Positions 40,843 through 50,135 of a stretch of 54,454 nt of DNA are shown in pieces. Source of the DNA: Pseudooceanicola nanhaiensis (lineage in GTDB: Bacteria; Pseudomonadota; Alphaproteobacteria; Rhodobacterales; Rhodobacteraceae); assembly GCF_020171315.1 (NCBI RefSeq), contig NZ_JAIUZP010000018.1:1-54454 (forward strand), given 5' to 3'. Below the pieces are notes generated by a model that worked only from the letters and a program-made list of their open reading frames with translations, made no database searches and was not told the origin of the DNA. How positions within the stretch are numbered: the stretch's first letter is position 1; each line of letters starts with the position of its first letter. Made by a program: the position numbers and the translations under genes.

Positions 40843-43800
40843 ATGGCGACGATCCTTCTTTCTGCCGTCGGTGCGGCGGTCGGCGGTTCCCTCGGGGGCT
40901 CGGTTCTGGGGCTGTCGGCGGCGGTGGCGGGCCGCTTCGTGGGCGCGACCGTTGGGCGGGTCATCGACCAGTCGCTGATGGGGCGCGGTTCCGACGTGAT
41001 CGAGAGCGGGCGGATCGACCGGTTCCGCCTGACCGGCGCAGGCGAGGGCGAACCTGTGGCGCGGCTGCATGGCCGGATGCGGGTGGCGGGGCAGGTGATC
41101 TGGGCCTCGCGCTTTACCGAAACAGTCACCACCAGCGGCGGCGGCAAGGGCGCGCCCGCGCGACCCACGGTGGAGCGGCACAGCTATTCGGTGAGCCTTG
41201 CGATCGCGCTCTGCGAGGGGGAGATTTCCGGCGTGGGCCGGATCTGGGCCGACGGCGGCGAGATCGCGCGCGATGACCTGACCCTCCGGGTCTATCGCGG
41301 TGGCGCGGATCAGCAGCCCGATCCTAAGATGGAGGCCGTGGAGGGTGCGGGGCTGGTGCCCGCCTATCGCGGCACGGCCTACGTGGTGATCGAGGAACTC
41401 GACCTTGCGCCCTATGGCAACCGGGTGCCGCAGTTCTCCTTCGAGGTGATGCGGCCCGCGCCGGCGGCCCTGCCCGGGGCCGGGGATGTGCCGCCGCGCG
41501 CGGTCAGGGCCGTGGCGATGATGCCGGGGACGGGGGAATACACGCTGGCCACGACGCCGGTGAGCTTCGATCTGGGCGCGGGGCAGGTGCGGATGGCGAA
41601 TGTGAACTCGCCCGCCGGCAAGAGCGACTTCTCCTCTTCGCTGGACCAGTTGGAGGCGAGCCTGCCGAACTGCGGTGCGGTCTCGCTGGTGGTGAGCTGG
41701 TTCGGCGACGACCTGCGCATGAGCGCCTGCGAGCTGCGGCCCCGGGCCGAGCAGGGGGAGCAGGACGGCACGGGGATGCCGTGGCAGGTTGCAGGCGTTG
41801 CGCGTGCCGCCGCGGGGCTGGTGCCGCGCGACGTGGAGGACCGGCCCGTCTATGGCGGCACGCCCGCCGACGCGGCCGTGGTCGAGGCGATCCGCGAGAT
41901 GACGGCGCGCGGGCAGGAGGTGATGTTCTATCCCTTCATCCTGATGACCCAGGCCGCCGAGAACGGGCTGAGCGATCCCCATACCGGGGCAACGGATCAG
42001 CCGGTGCTGCCGTGGCGCGGACGGATCACGCTGGCGGCGGCCCCGGGCCAGCCGGGCAGCAGCGACGGCACCGCGGTGGCGGATGTGGAGGTGTCGGAAT
42101 TCTTCGGCACGGCATCGGCGAGTGATTTCACCGTGGGCGATGGCGAAGTGAGCTATTCCGGCCCTGAGGAATGGCGCTATCGCCGCTTCGTCCTGCACTA
42201 CGCGGCGCTCTGCGCGGCGGCGGGCGGGGTCGAGAGCTTCTGCATCGGATCGGAGATGGTCGGCCTGACCACGGTGCGGGGAGCGGCGGGCTATCCGGCG
42301 GTGCAGGCCCTGCGGCAGCTGGCGGGCGAGGTGCGCGCGCTGCTGGGGCCCGGGTGCAAAATCTCCTATGCCGCGGATTGGTCGGAGTATTTCGGCCACC
42401 ACCCGCAGGACGGCTCGGGCGATGTGCGGTTCCACCTCGATCCGCTGTGGGCCGACCCGGAGATCGACTTCATCGGGATCGACAACTACCTGCCGCTGTC
42501 CGACTGGCGCGAGGGCGAGGATCACCTCGATACGGGCTGGGGCACGATCTATGACCTCGACTACCTGCGCAGCGGGGTCGAGGGCGGCCAGTACTACGAC
42601 TGGTATTACCACTCCCCCGAGGCCGAGGCCGCGCAGATCCGCACCCCGATCGAGGACGGGGCCCATGGCGAGCATTGGGTCTATCGCACCAAGGACATTC
42701 GCGGCTGGTGGGAAAATCTGCACTACGAGCGGATCGATGGGGAGCGGCAGGCGATCCCGACAGGCTGGCAGCCGGGGATGAAGCCGGTGCGCTTCACCGA
42801 GCTGGGCTGTGCCGCCGTGGACAAGGGCACCAACGAGCCGAACAAGTTCCTCGACCCGAAATCCTCGGAAAGCGCGCTGCCGCGCCATTCGACCGGGCGG
42901 CGCGATGACCTGATCCAGATGCAGTACCTGACGGCGGTGCTGTCGCACTGGGGCGCGAATAACCCGCAGTCCGAGGTCTATGGCGGGCCGATGCTGGACA
43001 TGGATCACGCCTATGTCTGGGCCTGGGACGCGCGGCCGTTTCCGTTTTTCCCGGCCGCGCTCGACACCTGGGCGGATGGCGAGAACTACGCCCGCGGGCA
43101 TTGGATCACGGGCCGCGCGGCCGGGCGCGATCTGGCCTCGGTCGTGGCCGAGATCTGCGAAGGCGCGGGAGTGGCGGACTATGACGTCAGCGGGCTGCAC
43201 GGCTATGTCGCGGGCTATGTCGAGGACCGGGTGATGCCGGGGCGGACGGCGCTGCAGCCGCTGATGCTGCGCTTTGGCTTCGACGCGGTGGAGCGCGAGG
43301 GGCAGCTGGTGTTCCGGATGCGCGATGGCCGCGTAGATGCAGAGGTGACGGAAGAGGCCCTGGCGCTGCACCCCGAGATCGAGGGCACGCTGGAGGAGAC
43401 CCGCGCGCCGGAGGCGGAGCTGACCGGCCGGGTGCGGGTGCGTTTCCTGCAGGGCGAGGCCGATTACGCCGTGATCGCGGAGGAGGCGGTGCTGCCGGGC
43501 GAGGACACCGGCGCGGTCTCGGCCTCGGAGCTTCCGATGGTGCTGAGCCGCGGCCTTGGCCGGCAGGTGGCGGAACGCTGGCTGAGCGAGGCGCGGCTGG
43601 CGCGCGACAGCCTGCGGCTGGCCCTGCCGCCCTCGCGGGGCGACCTCGGCCCGGGGGACGTGTTGCAGGTGGGCGCGCGGGGGCTCTTCCGGCTTGACCG
43701 GGTGGAGCGGGCGGGCGCGCTTCTGGCCGAGGCGGTGCGGATCGAGCCCGAGACCTATCGCCCCGTGGACATGGACGAGGACAGCGTGGCGCTGTCGCAG

Positions 43801-44745
43801 TTCGTGCCGCCGGTACCGGTCTTCCCGCTCTTCCTCGACCTGCCGCTGATGCGCGGCGAGGAGGTGCCCCATGCGCCGCATCTGGCGGTGACCTCGGTGC
43901 CCTGGCCCGGGTCGGTGGCGCTCTATGCCTCGGATCAGGACAGCGATTATGCGCTGAACCGCACGCTGTCCCTGCGGGCGACGGTCGGGGTGGCGCAGAC
44001 GGCGCTTGGCGCCGGGCCGGTGGGGCGGATCGACCGGGGCGCGGGGCTTTCGGTGCGGCTGACCTCTGGCGGGCTGTCCTCGATCAGCGATGCGGCGCTC
44101 CTGTCGGGCGGCAACCTGATGGCGATCGGGGACGGCACGCCGGGGGGCTGGGAGCTGTTCCAGTTTCGCGACGCCGTCCTGACGGGCGAGAATACCTACC
44201 TGCTGTCGCACCTGCTGCGCGGACAGTTCGGCACCGACGCGGCGATGCCCGAGGCCTGGCCGGAGGGGTCCTACGTCGTGCTGATGAACGGCGCGGCCGA
44301 GCAGATCGACCTTGCCCTCGGGCAGCGGCGGATGGCGCGGCACTACCGGATCGGGCCGGCGCAGCGGGCGGTGTCCGACCCTTCCTACCGGCACGAGACA
44401 TGGGCCTTCGACGGGATCGGGCTGCGGCCCTATGCGCCCTGTCACCTGAGCGTGGCCGAGACGGCGGGCGATCTCGCCTTCGGCTGGGTGCGCCGGACGC
44501 GGATCGACGGCGACAGCTGGGAGGGGATCGAGGTGCCCTTGGGCGAGGAGAGCGAGAGCTACCTTGTCCGCGTGGTGCAGGGCGGCGTGGTCCGGCGCGA
44601 GGCCATCACGGCCACGCCCGCCTGGACCTATGACGCAGCGGCCCGGGCGGCTGACGGGTTGAGCGGGCTGGCGGAGCTGGAAGTGGCGCAGATCTCGGCC
44701 AGTTTCGGGGCCGGTGCGGTGGCGCGGTTGGTCTTCGCGGTGTGA
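40843..44745 (+). CDS. orfg15: GTA g15, large tail-tip/host-contact protein
   Basis: A 1300-aa protein, the largest of the cluster. The N-terminus (LSAVGAAVGGSLGGSVLGLSAAVAG) is Gly-rich and hydrophobic. A GTA TIM-barrel domain follows in the middle (about 400-760; IDFIGIDNYLPLSDWREGEDH, EHWVYRTKDIRGWWENLHYERIDG, FTELGCAAVDKGTNEPNKF). Phage tail-tip/fibronectin-like domains make up the C-terminal half. It resembles host-specificity protein J and the R. capsulatus orfg15 product, which forms the tail-tip baseplate. AGAGGAG precedes the ATG. A 1385-codon antisense frame is a shadow. Confidence 0.95.
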   Translation: MATILLSAVGAAVGGSLGGSVLGLSAAVAGRFVGATVGRVIDQSLMGRGSDVIESGRIDRFRLTGAGEGEPVARLHGRMRVAGQVIWASRFTETVTTSGGGKGAPARPTVERHSYSVSLAIALCEGEISGVGRIWADGGEIARDDLTLRVYRGGADQQPDPKMEAVEGAGLVPAYRGTAYVVIEELDLAPYGNRVPQFSFEVMRPAPAALPGAGDVPPRAVRAVAMMPGTGEYTLATTPVSFDLGAGQVRMANVNSPAGKSDFSSSLDQLEASLPNCGAVSLVVSWFGDDLRMSACELRPRAEQGEQDGTGMPWQVAGVARAAAGLVPRDVEDRPVYGGTPADAAVVEAIREMTARGQEVMFYPFILMTQAAENGLSDPHTGATDQPVLPWRGRITLAAAPGQPGSSDGTAVADVEVSEFFGTASASDFTVGDGEVSYSGPEEWRYRRFVLHYAALCAAAGGVESFCIGSEMVGLTTVRGAAGYPAVQALRQLAGEVRALLGPGCKISYAADWSEYFGHHPQDGSGDVRFHLDPLWADPEIDFIGIDNYLPLSDWREGEDHLDTGWGTIYDLDYLRSGVEGGQYYDWYYHSPEAEAAQIRTPIEDGAHGEHWVYRTKDIRGWWENLHYERIDGERQAIPTGWQPGMKPVRFTELGCAAVDKGTNEPNKFLDPKSSESALPRHSTGRRDDLIQMQYLTAVLSHWGANNPQSEVYGGPMLDMDHAYVWAWDARPFPFFPAALDTWADGENYARGHWITGRAAGRDLASVVAEICEGAGVADYDVSGLHGYVAGYVEDRVMPGRTALQPLMLRFGFDAVEREGQLVFRMRDGRVDAEVTEEALALHPEIEGTLEETRAPEAELTGRVRVRFLQGEADYAVIAEEAVLPGEDTGAVSASELPMVLSRGLGRQVAERWLSEARLARDSLRLALPPSRGDLGPGDVLQVGARGLFRLDRVERAGALLAEAVRIEPETYRPVDMDEDSVALSQFVPPVPVFPLFLDLPLMRGEEVPHAPHLAVTSVPWPGSVALYASDQDSDYALNRTLSLRATVGVAQTALGAGPVGRIDRGAGLSVRLTSGGLSSISDAALLSGGNLMAIGDGTPGGWELFQFRDAVLTGENTYLLSHLLRGQFGTDAAMPEAWPEGSYVVLMNGAAEQIDLALGQRRMARHYRIGPAQRAVSDPSYRHETWAFDGIGLRPYAPCHLSVAETAGDLAFGWVRRTRIDGDSWEGIEVPLGEESESYLVRVVQGGVVRREAITATPAWTYDAAARAADGLSGLAELEVAQISASFGAGAVARLVFAV

Positions 44746-44854
44746 CCCCGCAGGCCGGGCCGGTCGATCAGCGGATGTGATCCGGCGGATCACCCCATTG
44801 CGTTTTCCCCACTCGGGCTTATCTGCTACACTCAGATGCAAAGGAGAGGTCCCG

Positions 44855-45658
44855 ATGCCCGAAACACGCGCCAAACTGGCAGAGCTGGACCCGGTCTGGG
44901 CCCGTATCACCCGTGAGGCCGAAGAGGCGATCCGGGAGGAGCCCCTGCTGGGCGGGCTGATCCATTCCTCCGTGCTGCACCATCCCTCGCTGGAGCGGGC
45001 CTTGGCCTACCGCATCTCGGCCAAGCTGGCCTCGCACGAGATGTCGGAACAGATCCTGCGCGAGATCTGCGACGAGGCCTATGCCTCCGAGCCGGAGCTG
45101 GCCAATGCCGCCCGTGCGGACATCGCGGCGGTCTATGACCGGGACGCGGCCTGCCACCGGTTCCTGCAGCCGGTGCTCTACTTCAAGGGCTTCTTCGCGC
45201 TTCAGGCGCATCGGGTGTCGCATTGGCTCTGGAAGCAGGGACGCCGCGATCTGGCCTATTTCTTCCAGATGCGCCTGTCCGAGCTTTTCGCCATCGACAT
45301 CCACCCCAATGCCCGGATCGGCAAGGGGATCATGATGGACCACGCCCATGCCATCGTCGTGGGCGAGACGGCCGTGGTGGGCGACAACGTCTCGATGCTG
45401 CATTCGGTGACCCTCGGCGGCACCGGCAAGGAAGAGGAAGACCGCCACCCCAAGATCGGCGATGGCGTCCTCATCGGCGCGGGCGCCAAGGTGCTCGGCA
45501 ATATCAAGGTGGGCCATTGCTCGCGGATCGCGGCGGGCTCCGTCGTGCTGCACGAGGTGCCGCCCTGCACCACGGTGGCCGGCGTTCCGGCCAAGATCGT
45601 GGGCGAGGCGGGCTGTGCCCAGCCGTCCATGAACATGGACCAGATCCTGCGCGGCTGA
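44855..45658 (+). CDS. cysE: Serine O-acetyltransferase
   Basis: A 267-aa CysE. An N-terminal helical domain (about 1-140) is followed by a left-handed beta-helix of hexapeptide repeats with IDIHPNARIGKGIMMDHAHAIVVGETAVVGDNVSM, catalytic His in the MMDH segment, and GVLIGAGAKVLGNIKVG. It makes O-acetylserine for cysteine synthesis. AAGGAG lies nine bases before ATG 44855, 109 bp after g15. cysE directly after the GTA cluster is a conserved arrangement in Rhodobacterales, from recollection of the R. capsulatus map. Confidence 0.95.
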   Translation: MPETRAKLAELDPVWARITREAEEAIREEPLLGGLIHSSVLHHPSLERALAYRISAKLASHEMSEQILREICDEAYASEPELANAARADIAAVYDRDAACHRFLQPVLYFKGFFALQAHRVSHWLWKQGRRDLAYFFQMRLSELFAIDIHPNARIGKGIMMDHAHAIVVGETAVVGDNVSMLHSVTLGGTGKEEEDRHPKIGDGVLIGAGAKVLGNIKVGHCSRIAAGSVVLHEVPPCTTVAGVPAKIVGEAGCAQPSMNMDQILRG

Positions 45659-45810
45659 CGGTCGGGTCACGAGGGCCGGGCCACGTCGGTTTGGTCAAGT
45701 CGGTCGGGTCAACCCGCCGCTCCACGATACCCCAAGTTAGGCCGCACTGCGCGTGCCGCCAACAGGGGTGTCAGGCCAGACCTGCATCTCGCGCCTCCAA
45801 CCTTCATCTT

Positions 45811-45868
45811 TCCTGAAATACTCCGTGGGGGAATTGGCCGAAGGCCAAGGGGGGCAGCGCCCCCTTTT
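45811..45868. repeat. G-rich hairpin plus GGAGTATTT intergenic element (reversed)
   Basis: Read on the minus strand: GGGGGC..GCCCCC hairpin (45851-45865), a second hairpin TTGGCC..GGCCAA, then TTCCCCCACGGAGTATTTC. Related to 26233-26285. On the plus strand the first hairpin is followed by TTTT and could terminate cysE. Confidence 0.6.
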
Positions 45869-45941
45869 CCATGTTCTATCCGCACCTACGCGCTGAGTGA
45901 CCGCGCGCCGGGATCGCAGGTCCCGGTCGCACAAAAGAAAT

Positions 45942-45963
45942 CGCGCCCCCGTCAGGGGGCGCG
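45942..45963 (-). terminator. Terminator of the pdh operon
   Basis: 9-bp GC stem (45942-45950 and 45955-45963, loop GTCA) followed on the minus strand by ATTTCTTTTG. 56 bases past the pdhC stop. Confidence 0.65.
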
Positions 45964-46018
45964 TCATTCAGGTCAGACCCGGCCCGCCGACGAGGTCGGC
46001 GGCCCGGGACAGCGGGCC

Positions 46019-47329
46019 TCAGGCCAGCATCACCATCGGGTTCTCGAGGTTCTCGACGATGGCCTTCAGCAGCTCCGCGCCAAGCGCGCCGTCGATCACA
46101 CGGTGATCGACCGAGAGCGTCACCGACATGACAGTGGCCACTTCGACCTCGCCCGCATCGTTCACCACCGGCTTCTTCACGCCCGAGCCGACCGCGAGGA
46201 TCGCGCCATGTGGCGGGTTGATCACGGCGTCGAAGTTGTCGATGCCGAACATGCCGAGGTTGGAGATCGCGAAGGAACCGCCCTGGTACTCATGCGGCGC
46301 CAGCTTGCGGTCGCGCGCCCGGGTGGCTAGGTCCTTCATCTCGGCCGAAAGGGCCGAGAGCGACTTCATGTCGGCGTCTTTCAGGACGGGCGTGAAGAGC
46401 CCGCCGTCGATTGCCACGGCCACCGCCACGTCGGAGGGTTTCAGCTCCAGCACGCGGTCACCGGCCCAGACGGCATTCGCCTTCGGCACCGATTGCAGCG
46501 CAAGGGCACAGGCCTTGATGATGAAGTCGTTGACCGAGAGCTTCACGCCGCGGCCTTCCAGCTGCTTGTTCAGCTGGGCGCGGAACTTCATCAGCGCGTC
46601 GAGCTTGATGTCGCGGCGCAGGTAGAAGTGCGGGATCGTCTGCTTGGCCTCGGTCAGGCGGGCGGCGATGGTCTTGCGCATCCCGTCCAGCTTGACCTCG
46701 GTGAAGGCGCGACCTTCGTACATCTTGAGCACGGCATCGGTCGACGGGCCCGCCGGGGCGGCGGCGGCCGCAGCAGCAGGCGCCGCGGCCGCGGCTTTCG
46801 GGGCCTCGGCGGCCTTGGGCGCGGCGGTGGCTTTCTCGACGTCCGCTTTCACGATCCGGCCATGGGGGCCGGTGCCGCTGATCTGGGTCAGGTCCAGACC
46901 CTTGTCCGCCGCGATGCGACGGGCCAGCGGCGAGGCGAAGATGCGGGTGCCGTCGGTGGTCTGCGGTGCAGCCGGCGCGGGGGAAGCGGCGGCGGCAGGG
47001 GCGGCGGCTTCGGCCTTGGGGGCCTCGTCCGATTTGGCCGCGGCCGGGGCAGGAGCCGAGACATCGCCGATGTCATCGGCGCTCTCGCCCTCTTCCAGCA
47101 GGACGGCGATGGGCGTGTTCACTTTCACGCCCTCGGTGCCCTCGGCGATCAGGATCTTGCCGATGACGCCTTCGTCCACGGCTTCGAATTCCATCGTCGC
47201 CTTGTCGGTCTCGATCTCGGCCAGCAGGTCACCGGAGGAGACGGTGTCGCCCTCCTTGACCAGCCATTTCGCCAGCGTGCCTTCCTCCATCGTGGGGGAG
47301 AGGGCGGGCATCAGGATTTCTGTGGGCAT
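46019..47329 (-). CDS. pdhC: Pyruvate dehydrogenase E2, dihydrolipoamide acetyltransferase
   Basis: A 436-aa E2. One lipoyl domain (about 1-80) has the lipoylated Lys in ETDKATMEF. Ala/Pro-rich linkers follow, with a peripheral subunit-binding domain (RIFASPLARRIAADKGLDLTQISGTGPHGRIVKADV) and the catalytic domain with DHRVIDG near the C-terminus. It transfers the acetyl group to CoA at the core of the complex. Third gene of the pdhA-pdhB-pdhC operon, 11 bp after pdhB; AGGAG precedes ATG 47329. Its lipoyl domain is almost identical to that of pdhB. Confidence 0.96.
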   Translation of the reverse strand: MPTEILMPALSPTMEEGTLAKWLVKEGDTVSSGDLLAEIETDKATMEFEAVDEGVIGKILIAEGTEGVKVNTPIAVLLEEGESADDIGDVSAPAPAAAKSDEAPKAEAAAPAAAASPAPAAPQTTDGTRIFASPLARRIAADKGLDLTQISGTGPHGRIVKADVEKATAAPKAAEAPKAAAAAPAAAAAAAPAGPSTDAVLKMYEGRAFTEVKLDGMRKTIAARLTEAKQTIPHFYLRRDIKLDALMKFRAQLNKQLEGRGVKLSVNDFIIKACALALQSVPKANAVWAGDRVLELKPSDVAVAVAIDGGLFTPVLKDADMKSLSALSAEMKDLATRARDRKLAPHEYQGGSFAISNLGMFGIDNFDAVINPPHGAILAVGSGVKKPVVNDAGEVEVATVMSVTLSVDHRVIDGALGAELLKAIVENLENPMVMLA

Positions 47330-47340
47330 CGCTCCGCTCC

Positions 47341-48717
47341 TTACCGATAGGTGACTTTTTTCACCGCCGCGATGACCTCATCGGTGGTCACCAGCGCCAG
47401 CTTTTCGAGGTTGGCCGCGTAGGGCATCGGCACGTCCTTGCCCGTGCAGTTGATCACCGGCGCATCGAGGTAGTCGAAGGCGCGTTCCATGATCGTCGCG
47501 GACAGGTGGTTGCCGATCGAGCCGACGGGGAAGCCTTCCTCGACCGTGACGCAGCGGTTGGTCTTCATGACCGAGGCCAGCACGGTGTCATAGTCGATCG
47601 GGCGCAGGGTGCGCAGGTCGATCACTTCCGCCGAGATGTCCTCTTCCGCCAGCTTGTCCGCCGCTTCGAGGGCGTATTGCATGCCGATGCCGAAGGAGAC
47701 GATGGTCACGTCGGTGCCTTCGCGCCAGACGCGGGCCTTGCCGAAGGGGATCGCCAGATCCTCGATGTCCGGCACCTCGAAGGAGCGGCCGTAGAGGATC
47801 TCGTTTTCCAGGAAGATCACCGGGTTGGGATCGCGGATCGCGGTCTTCATCAGGCCTTTGTAGTCGGCGGCCGAATAGGGCATCACGACCTTGAGGCCGG
47901 GGATCATCGCGTACCATGCCGCGTAGTCCTGGCTGTGCTGCGCACCCACGCGGGCGGCGGCGCCGTTCGGACCGCGGAAGACCATGGGCGCGCCCATCTG
48001 GCCACCGGACATGTAGAGCGTCTTGGCCGCGGAGTTGATGATCTGGTCAATCGCCTGCATGGCGAAGTTGAAGGTCATGAACTCGACGATGGGCTTCAGC
48101 CCGCCGAAGGCCGCGCCGACCGCGATCCCGGCAAAGCCGTGTTCGGTGATCGGCGTGTCGATGATCCGCTTGGCGCCGAATTCGTCGAGCAGGCCCTGGG
48201 ACACCTTGTAGGCACCCTGGTACTCGGCGACTTCCTCGCCCATGAGATAGACGTTCTCGTCGCGGCGCATCTCTTCGGCCATGGCGTCGCGCAGCGCTTC
48301 GCGGACCGTCTGGGTCTTCATCGGCGCATCCGCCGGCCAGTCGGGCGAGGCGTTGGACTTGGGCGCGTCGGGGGCCGGGGCTGCGGCCTTGGCGGGGGCT
48401 TTCGCTTCCTCGGCGGGGGCCTCGGCGCTGGCGGCGGGGGCGGCTGCGACATCACCGATGTCATCGGCGCTTTCGCCTTCTTCCAGCAGCACGGCGATGG
48501 GGGCGTTGACCTTCACGCCCTCGGTGCCTTCGGCCACGATGATCTTGCCGATCACGCCTTCGTCCACGGCTTCGAATTCCATCGTGGCCTTGTCGGTCTC
48601 GATCTCGGCGAGGATGTCACCGGAGGAGACGGTGTCGCCCTCCTTGACCAGCCATTTCGCGAGCGTGCCTTCCTCCATGGTCGGAGAGAGGGCGGGCATC
48701 AGAATTTCGGTAGGCAT
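47341..48717 (-). CDS. pdhB: Pyruvate dehydrogenase E1 beta with N-terminal lipoyl domain
   Basis: A 458-aa protein. Residues about 1-80 are a lipoyl domain (ETDKATMEF), followed by an Ala/Pro linker and a full transketolase-like E1 beta from about 130 ([35 protein letters not shown] ... [18 protein letters not shown]). A lipoyl domain on E1 beta is known from Zymomonas and rhizobia and is usual in alphaproteobacteria. With E1 alpha it decarboxylates pyruvate using thiamine diphosphate. ATG 48717 is chosen for homology; the ORF extends 14 codons upstream. Confidence 0.95.
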   Translation of the reverse strand: MPTEILMPALSPTMEEGTLAKWLVKEGDTVSSGDILAEIETDKATMEFEAVDEGVIGKIIVAEGTEGVKVNAPIAVLLEEGESADDIGDVAAAPAASAEAPAEEAKAPAKAAAPAPDAPKSNASPDWPADAPMKTQTVREALRDAMAEEMRRDENVYLMGEEVAEYQGAYKVSQGLLDEFGAKRIIDTPITEHGFAGIAVGAAFGGLKPIVEFMTFNFAMQAIDQIINSAAKTLYMSGGQMGAPMVFRGPNGAAARVGAQHSQDYAAWYAMIPGLKVVMPYSAADYKGLMKTAIRDPNPVIFLENEILYGRSFEVPDIEDLAIPFGKARVWREGTDVTIVSFGIGMQYALEAADKLAEEDISAEVIDLRTLRPIDYDTVLASVMKTNRCVTVEEGFPVGSIGNHLSATIMERAFDYLDAPVINCTGKDVPMPYAANLEKLALVTTDEVIAAVKKVTYR

Positions 48718-48733
48718 CTTGTCTCTCTCCCCC

Positions 48734-49747
48734 TCAGGCTTCGTCCTGCGGCGCGACATCGGCGTAGATGTCGGTCCAGAGTTCTTCCAGCGCGGGCTCG
48801 GGGCTTTCCTTGGCGAAATCGGCGGACTCGTTCACGATGTCCTTGATTTCCTTGTCGATCGCCTTGAGGTCGTCCTCGGTCGCGTGGCCGCCCGAGATCA
48901 GCAGCTCGCGGACGTGCTCGATCGGGTCCTTCTCTTCGCGCATCTTCTGCACTTCCTCGCGGGTCCGGTATTTCGCCGGGTCCGACATGGAGTGGCCGCG
49001 ATAGCGGTAGGTTTTCACCTCGAGGATGTAGGGGCCGTTGCCGGCACGGCAGTGGGCGAGGGCCTTCTCGCTGGCTTCCTTGACCGCCAGCACGTCCATG
49101 CCGTCGACCAGTTCGCCGGGGATGCCGAAGGGCGCGCCGCGGGTGAAGATCTCGTCCGTGGAGGTCGAGCGCTTCTGCGCGGTGCCCATGGCGTATTGGT
49201 TGTTCTCGATCACGAAGATGACCGGAAGCTTCCACAGCGAGGCCATGTTGAAGGTCTCGTAGACCTGGCCCTGGTTCGCCGCGCCGTCACCGAAGTAGGT
49301 GAAGGTCACGTTGTCGTTGCCGAGGTACTTGTCAGCGAAGGCGAGGCCGGCGCCGAGCGGCACCTGCGCGCCCACGATGCCGTGGCCGCCGTAGAAATGC
49401 TTCTCTTTCGAGAACATGTGCATCGAGCCGCCCTTGCCCTTCGAGTAACCGCCTTCGCGGCCCGTGAGCTCGGCCATGACGCCGTTGGGGTCCATCCCGC
49501 AGGCCAGCATGTGGCCGTGATCGCGGTAGGAGGTGATCCGTTTGTCACCCTCTTTCGTCGCGGCTTCCAGCCCGACGACGACCGCTTCCTGCCCGATATA
49601 GAGGTGGCAGAAGCCACCGATCAGGCCCATGCCGTAAAGCTGCCCGGCCTTCTCTTCGAAGCGCCGGATCAGCAGCATGTCGCGGTAATATTGCTTGAGT
49701 TCATCCGCCGATACGTTCGGCTTCTTGGTGGTCCTGCGTGCCGCCAT
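48734..49747 (-). CDS. pdhA: Pyruvate dehydrogenase E1 alpha
   Basis: A 337-aa E1 alpha. The ThDP/Mg motif is in [33 protein letters not shown]. Also visible are [29 protein letters not shown] and the active-site loop [19 protein letters not shown]. It pairs with pdhB. First gene of the operon. Ahead of ATG 49747 lie GGGAGGGG and then a perfect inverted repeat at 49772-49793 suited to a repressor. A basic N-terminus ([13 protein letters not shown]) is usual. Confidence 0.97.
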   Translation of the reverse strand: MAARRTTKKPNVSADELKQYYRDMLLIRRFEEKAGQLYGMGLIGGFCHLYIGQEAVVVGLEAATKEGDKRITSYRDHGHMLACGMDPNGVMAELTGREGGYSKGKGGSMHMFSKEKHFYGGHGIVGAQVPLGAGLAFADKYLGNDNVTFTYFGDGAANQGQVYETFNMASLWKLPVIFVIENNQYAMGTAQKRSTSTDEIFTRGAPFGIPGELVDGMDVLAVKEASEKALAHCRAGNGPYILEVKTYRYRGHSMSDPAKYRTREEVQKMREEKDPIEHVRELLISGGHATEDDLKAIDKEIKDIVNESADFAKESPEPALEELWTDIYADVAPQDEA

Positions 49748-49771
49748 GGCCGTACAACCCCTCCCGAAGTG

Positions 49772-49793
49772 GATAGTTTAGCGTTAAACTATC
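49772..49793 (-). promoter_or_regulatory. Candidate operator of the pdh operon
   Basis: Perfect 9-bp arms GATAGTTTA and TAAACTATC with a 4-nt GCGT spacer, 25 bases upstream of the pdhA ATG. Such a dyad over the likely transcription start is typical of LacI- or GntR-type repressor sites. The regulator is not identified. Confidence 0.55.
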
Positions 49794-49894
49794 TCTTACA
49801 GCATTCGGACCGCGCTTGCGAGAGCGAAATTGACGCGGGGCGCTTGCCGGCGAAAAAGCGGTCGGGAATTGTGCGGGCGGGGGCAGGTTTTACA

Positions 49895-49937
49895 GGAAAA
49901 TTCGAATTTTCCGGGCCGGAATTTTTGAAAATTCCGG
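49895..49937. repeat. Pair of AT-rich inverted repeats upstream of pdhA
   Basis: A perfect 18-bp palindrome (49895-49912, centre AATTCGAATT) followed by a 10-bp-arm inverted repeat (49916-49925 and 49928-49937). Same paired layout and AATTTT/AAAATT words as 33910-33953 in the GTA cluster. Confidence 0.8.
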
Positions 49938-50053
49938 GTGCGATTGCGGGCGTGTGTTGGGGGAGAGGCGGTGCGGGCCGGGGAGGGAGGAGTCGCGTCG
50001 CCGCGCGCCAGACCGTGAGGAAGGGACGTAGCGTGGCGGTCTCCATCGAGCAC

Positions 50054-50135
50054 CCGCCCGGCCGAGAGGCCGGGCAGCGCCGTCCCGCCCCCATGGGGCG
50101 GCGCTATGGCGCCACCCCGCGGGACGGCGCTGCCC
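50054..50135. repeat. Palindromic intergenic repeat, copy 3
   Basis: Almost identical to copy 1 (15155-15234), including the small hairpin, the 17-bp outer arms with GTCCC/GGGAC and the inner GGCGCTATGGCGCC. Its small hairpin loop reads GAGA-type, as in copy 2. Confidence 0.85.

Larger units (their letters stand above)
45659..46018. other. Convergent intergenic region cysE / pdhC
   Basis: 360 bases. Contains the hairpin-GGAGTATTT element (45811-45868), whose hairpin plus TTTT may end cysE, and the pdh operon terminator (45942-45963). Nothing else is supported. Confidence 0.5.

Noticed and set aside
30688..44745. Ordinary prophage
   Set aside because: No integrase, repressor, replication genes, lysis cassette or attachment repeats; gene order and gene set match the Rhodobacter GTA.
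40753..44910. 1385-codon antisense frame opposite GTA g15
   Set aside because: Composition is a typical GC-rich shadow (His/Arg/Pro/Gly rich), no family resemblance, and g15 on the other strand is clearly real.
49772..49793. PdhR-type operator identity
   Set aside because: The E. coli PdhR consensus (AATTGGT...ACCAATT) is not matched, so the dyad is reported without naming the regulator.
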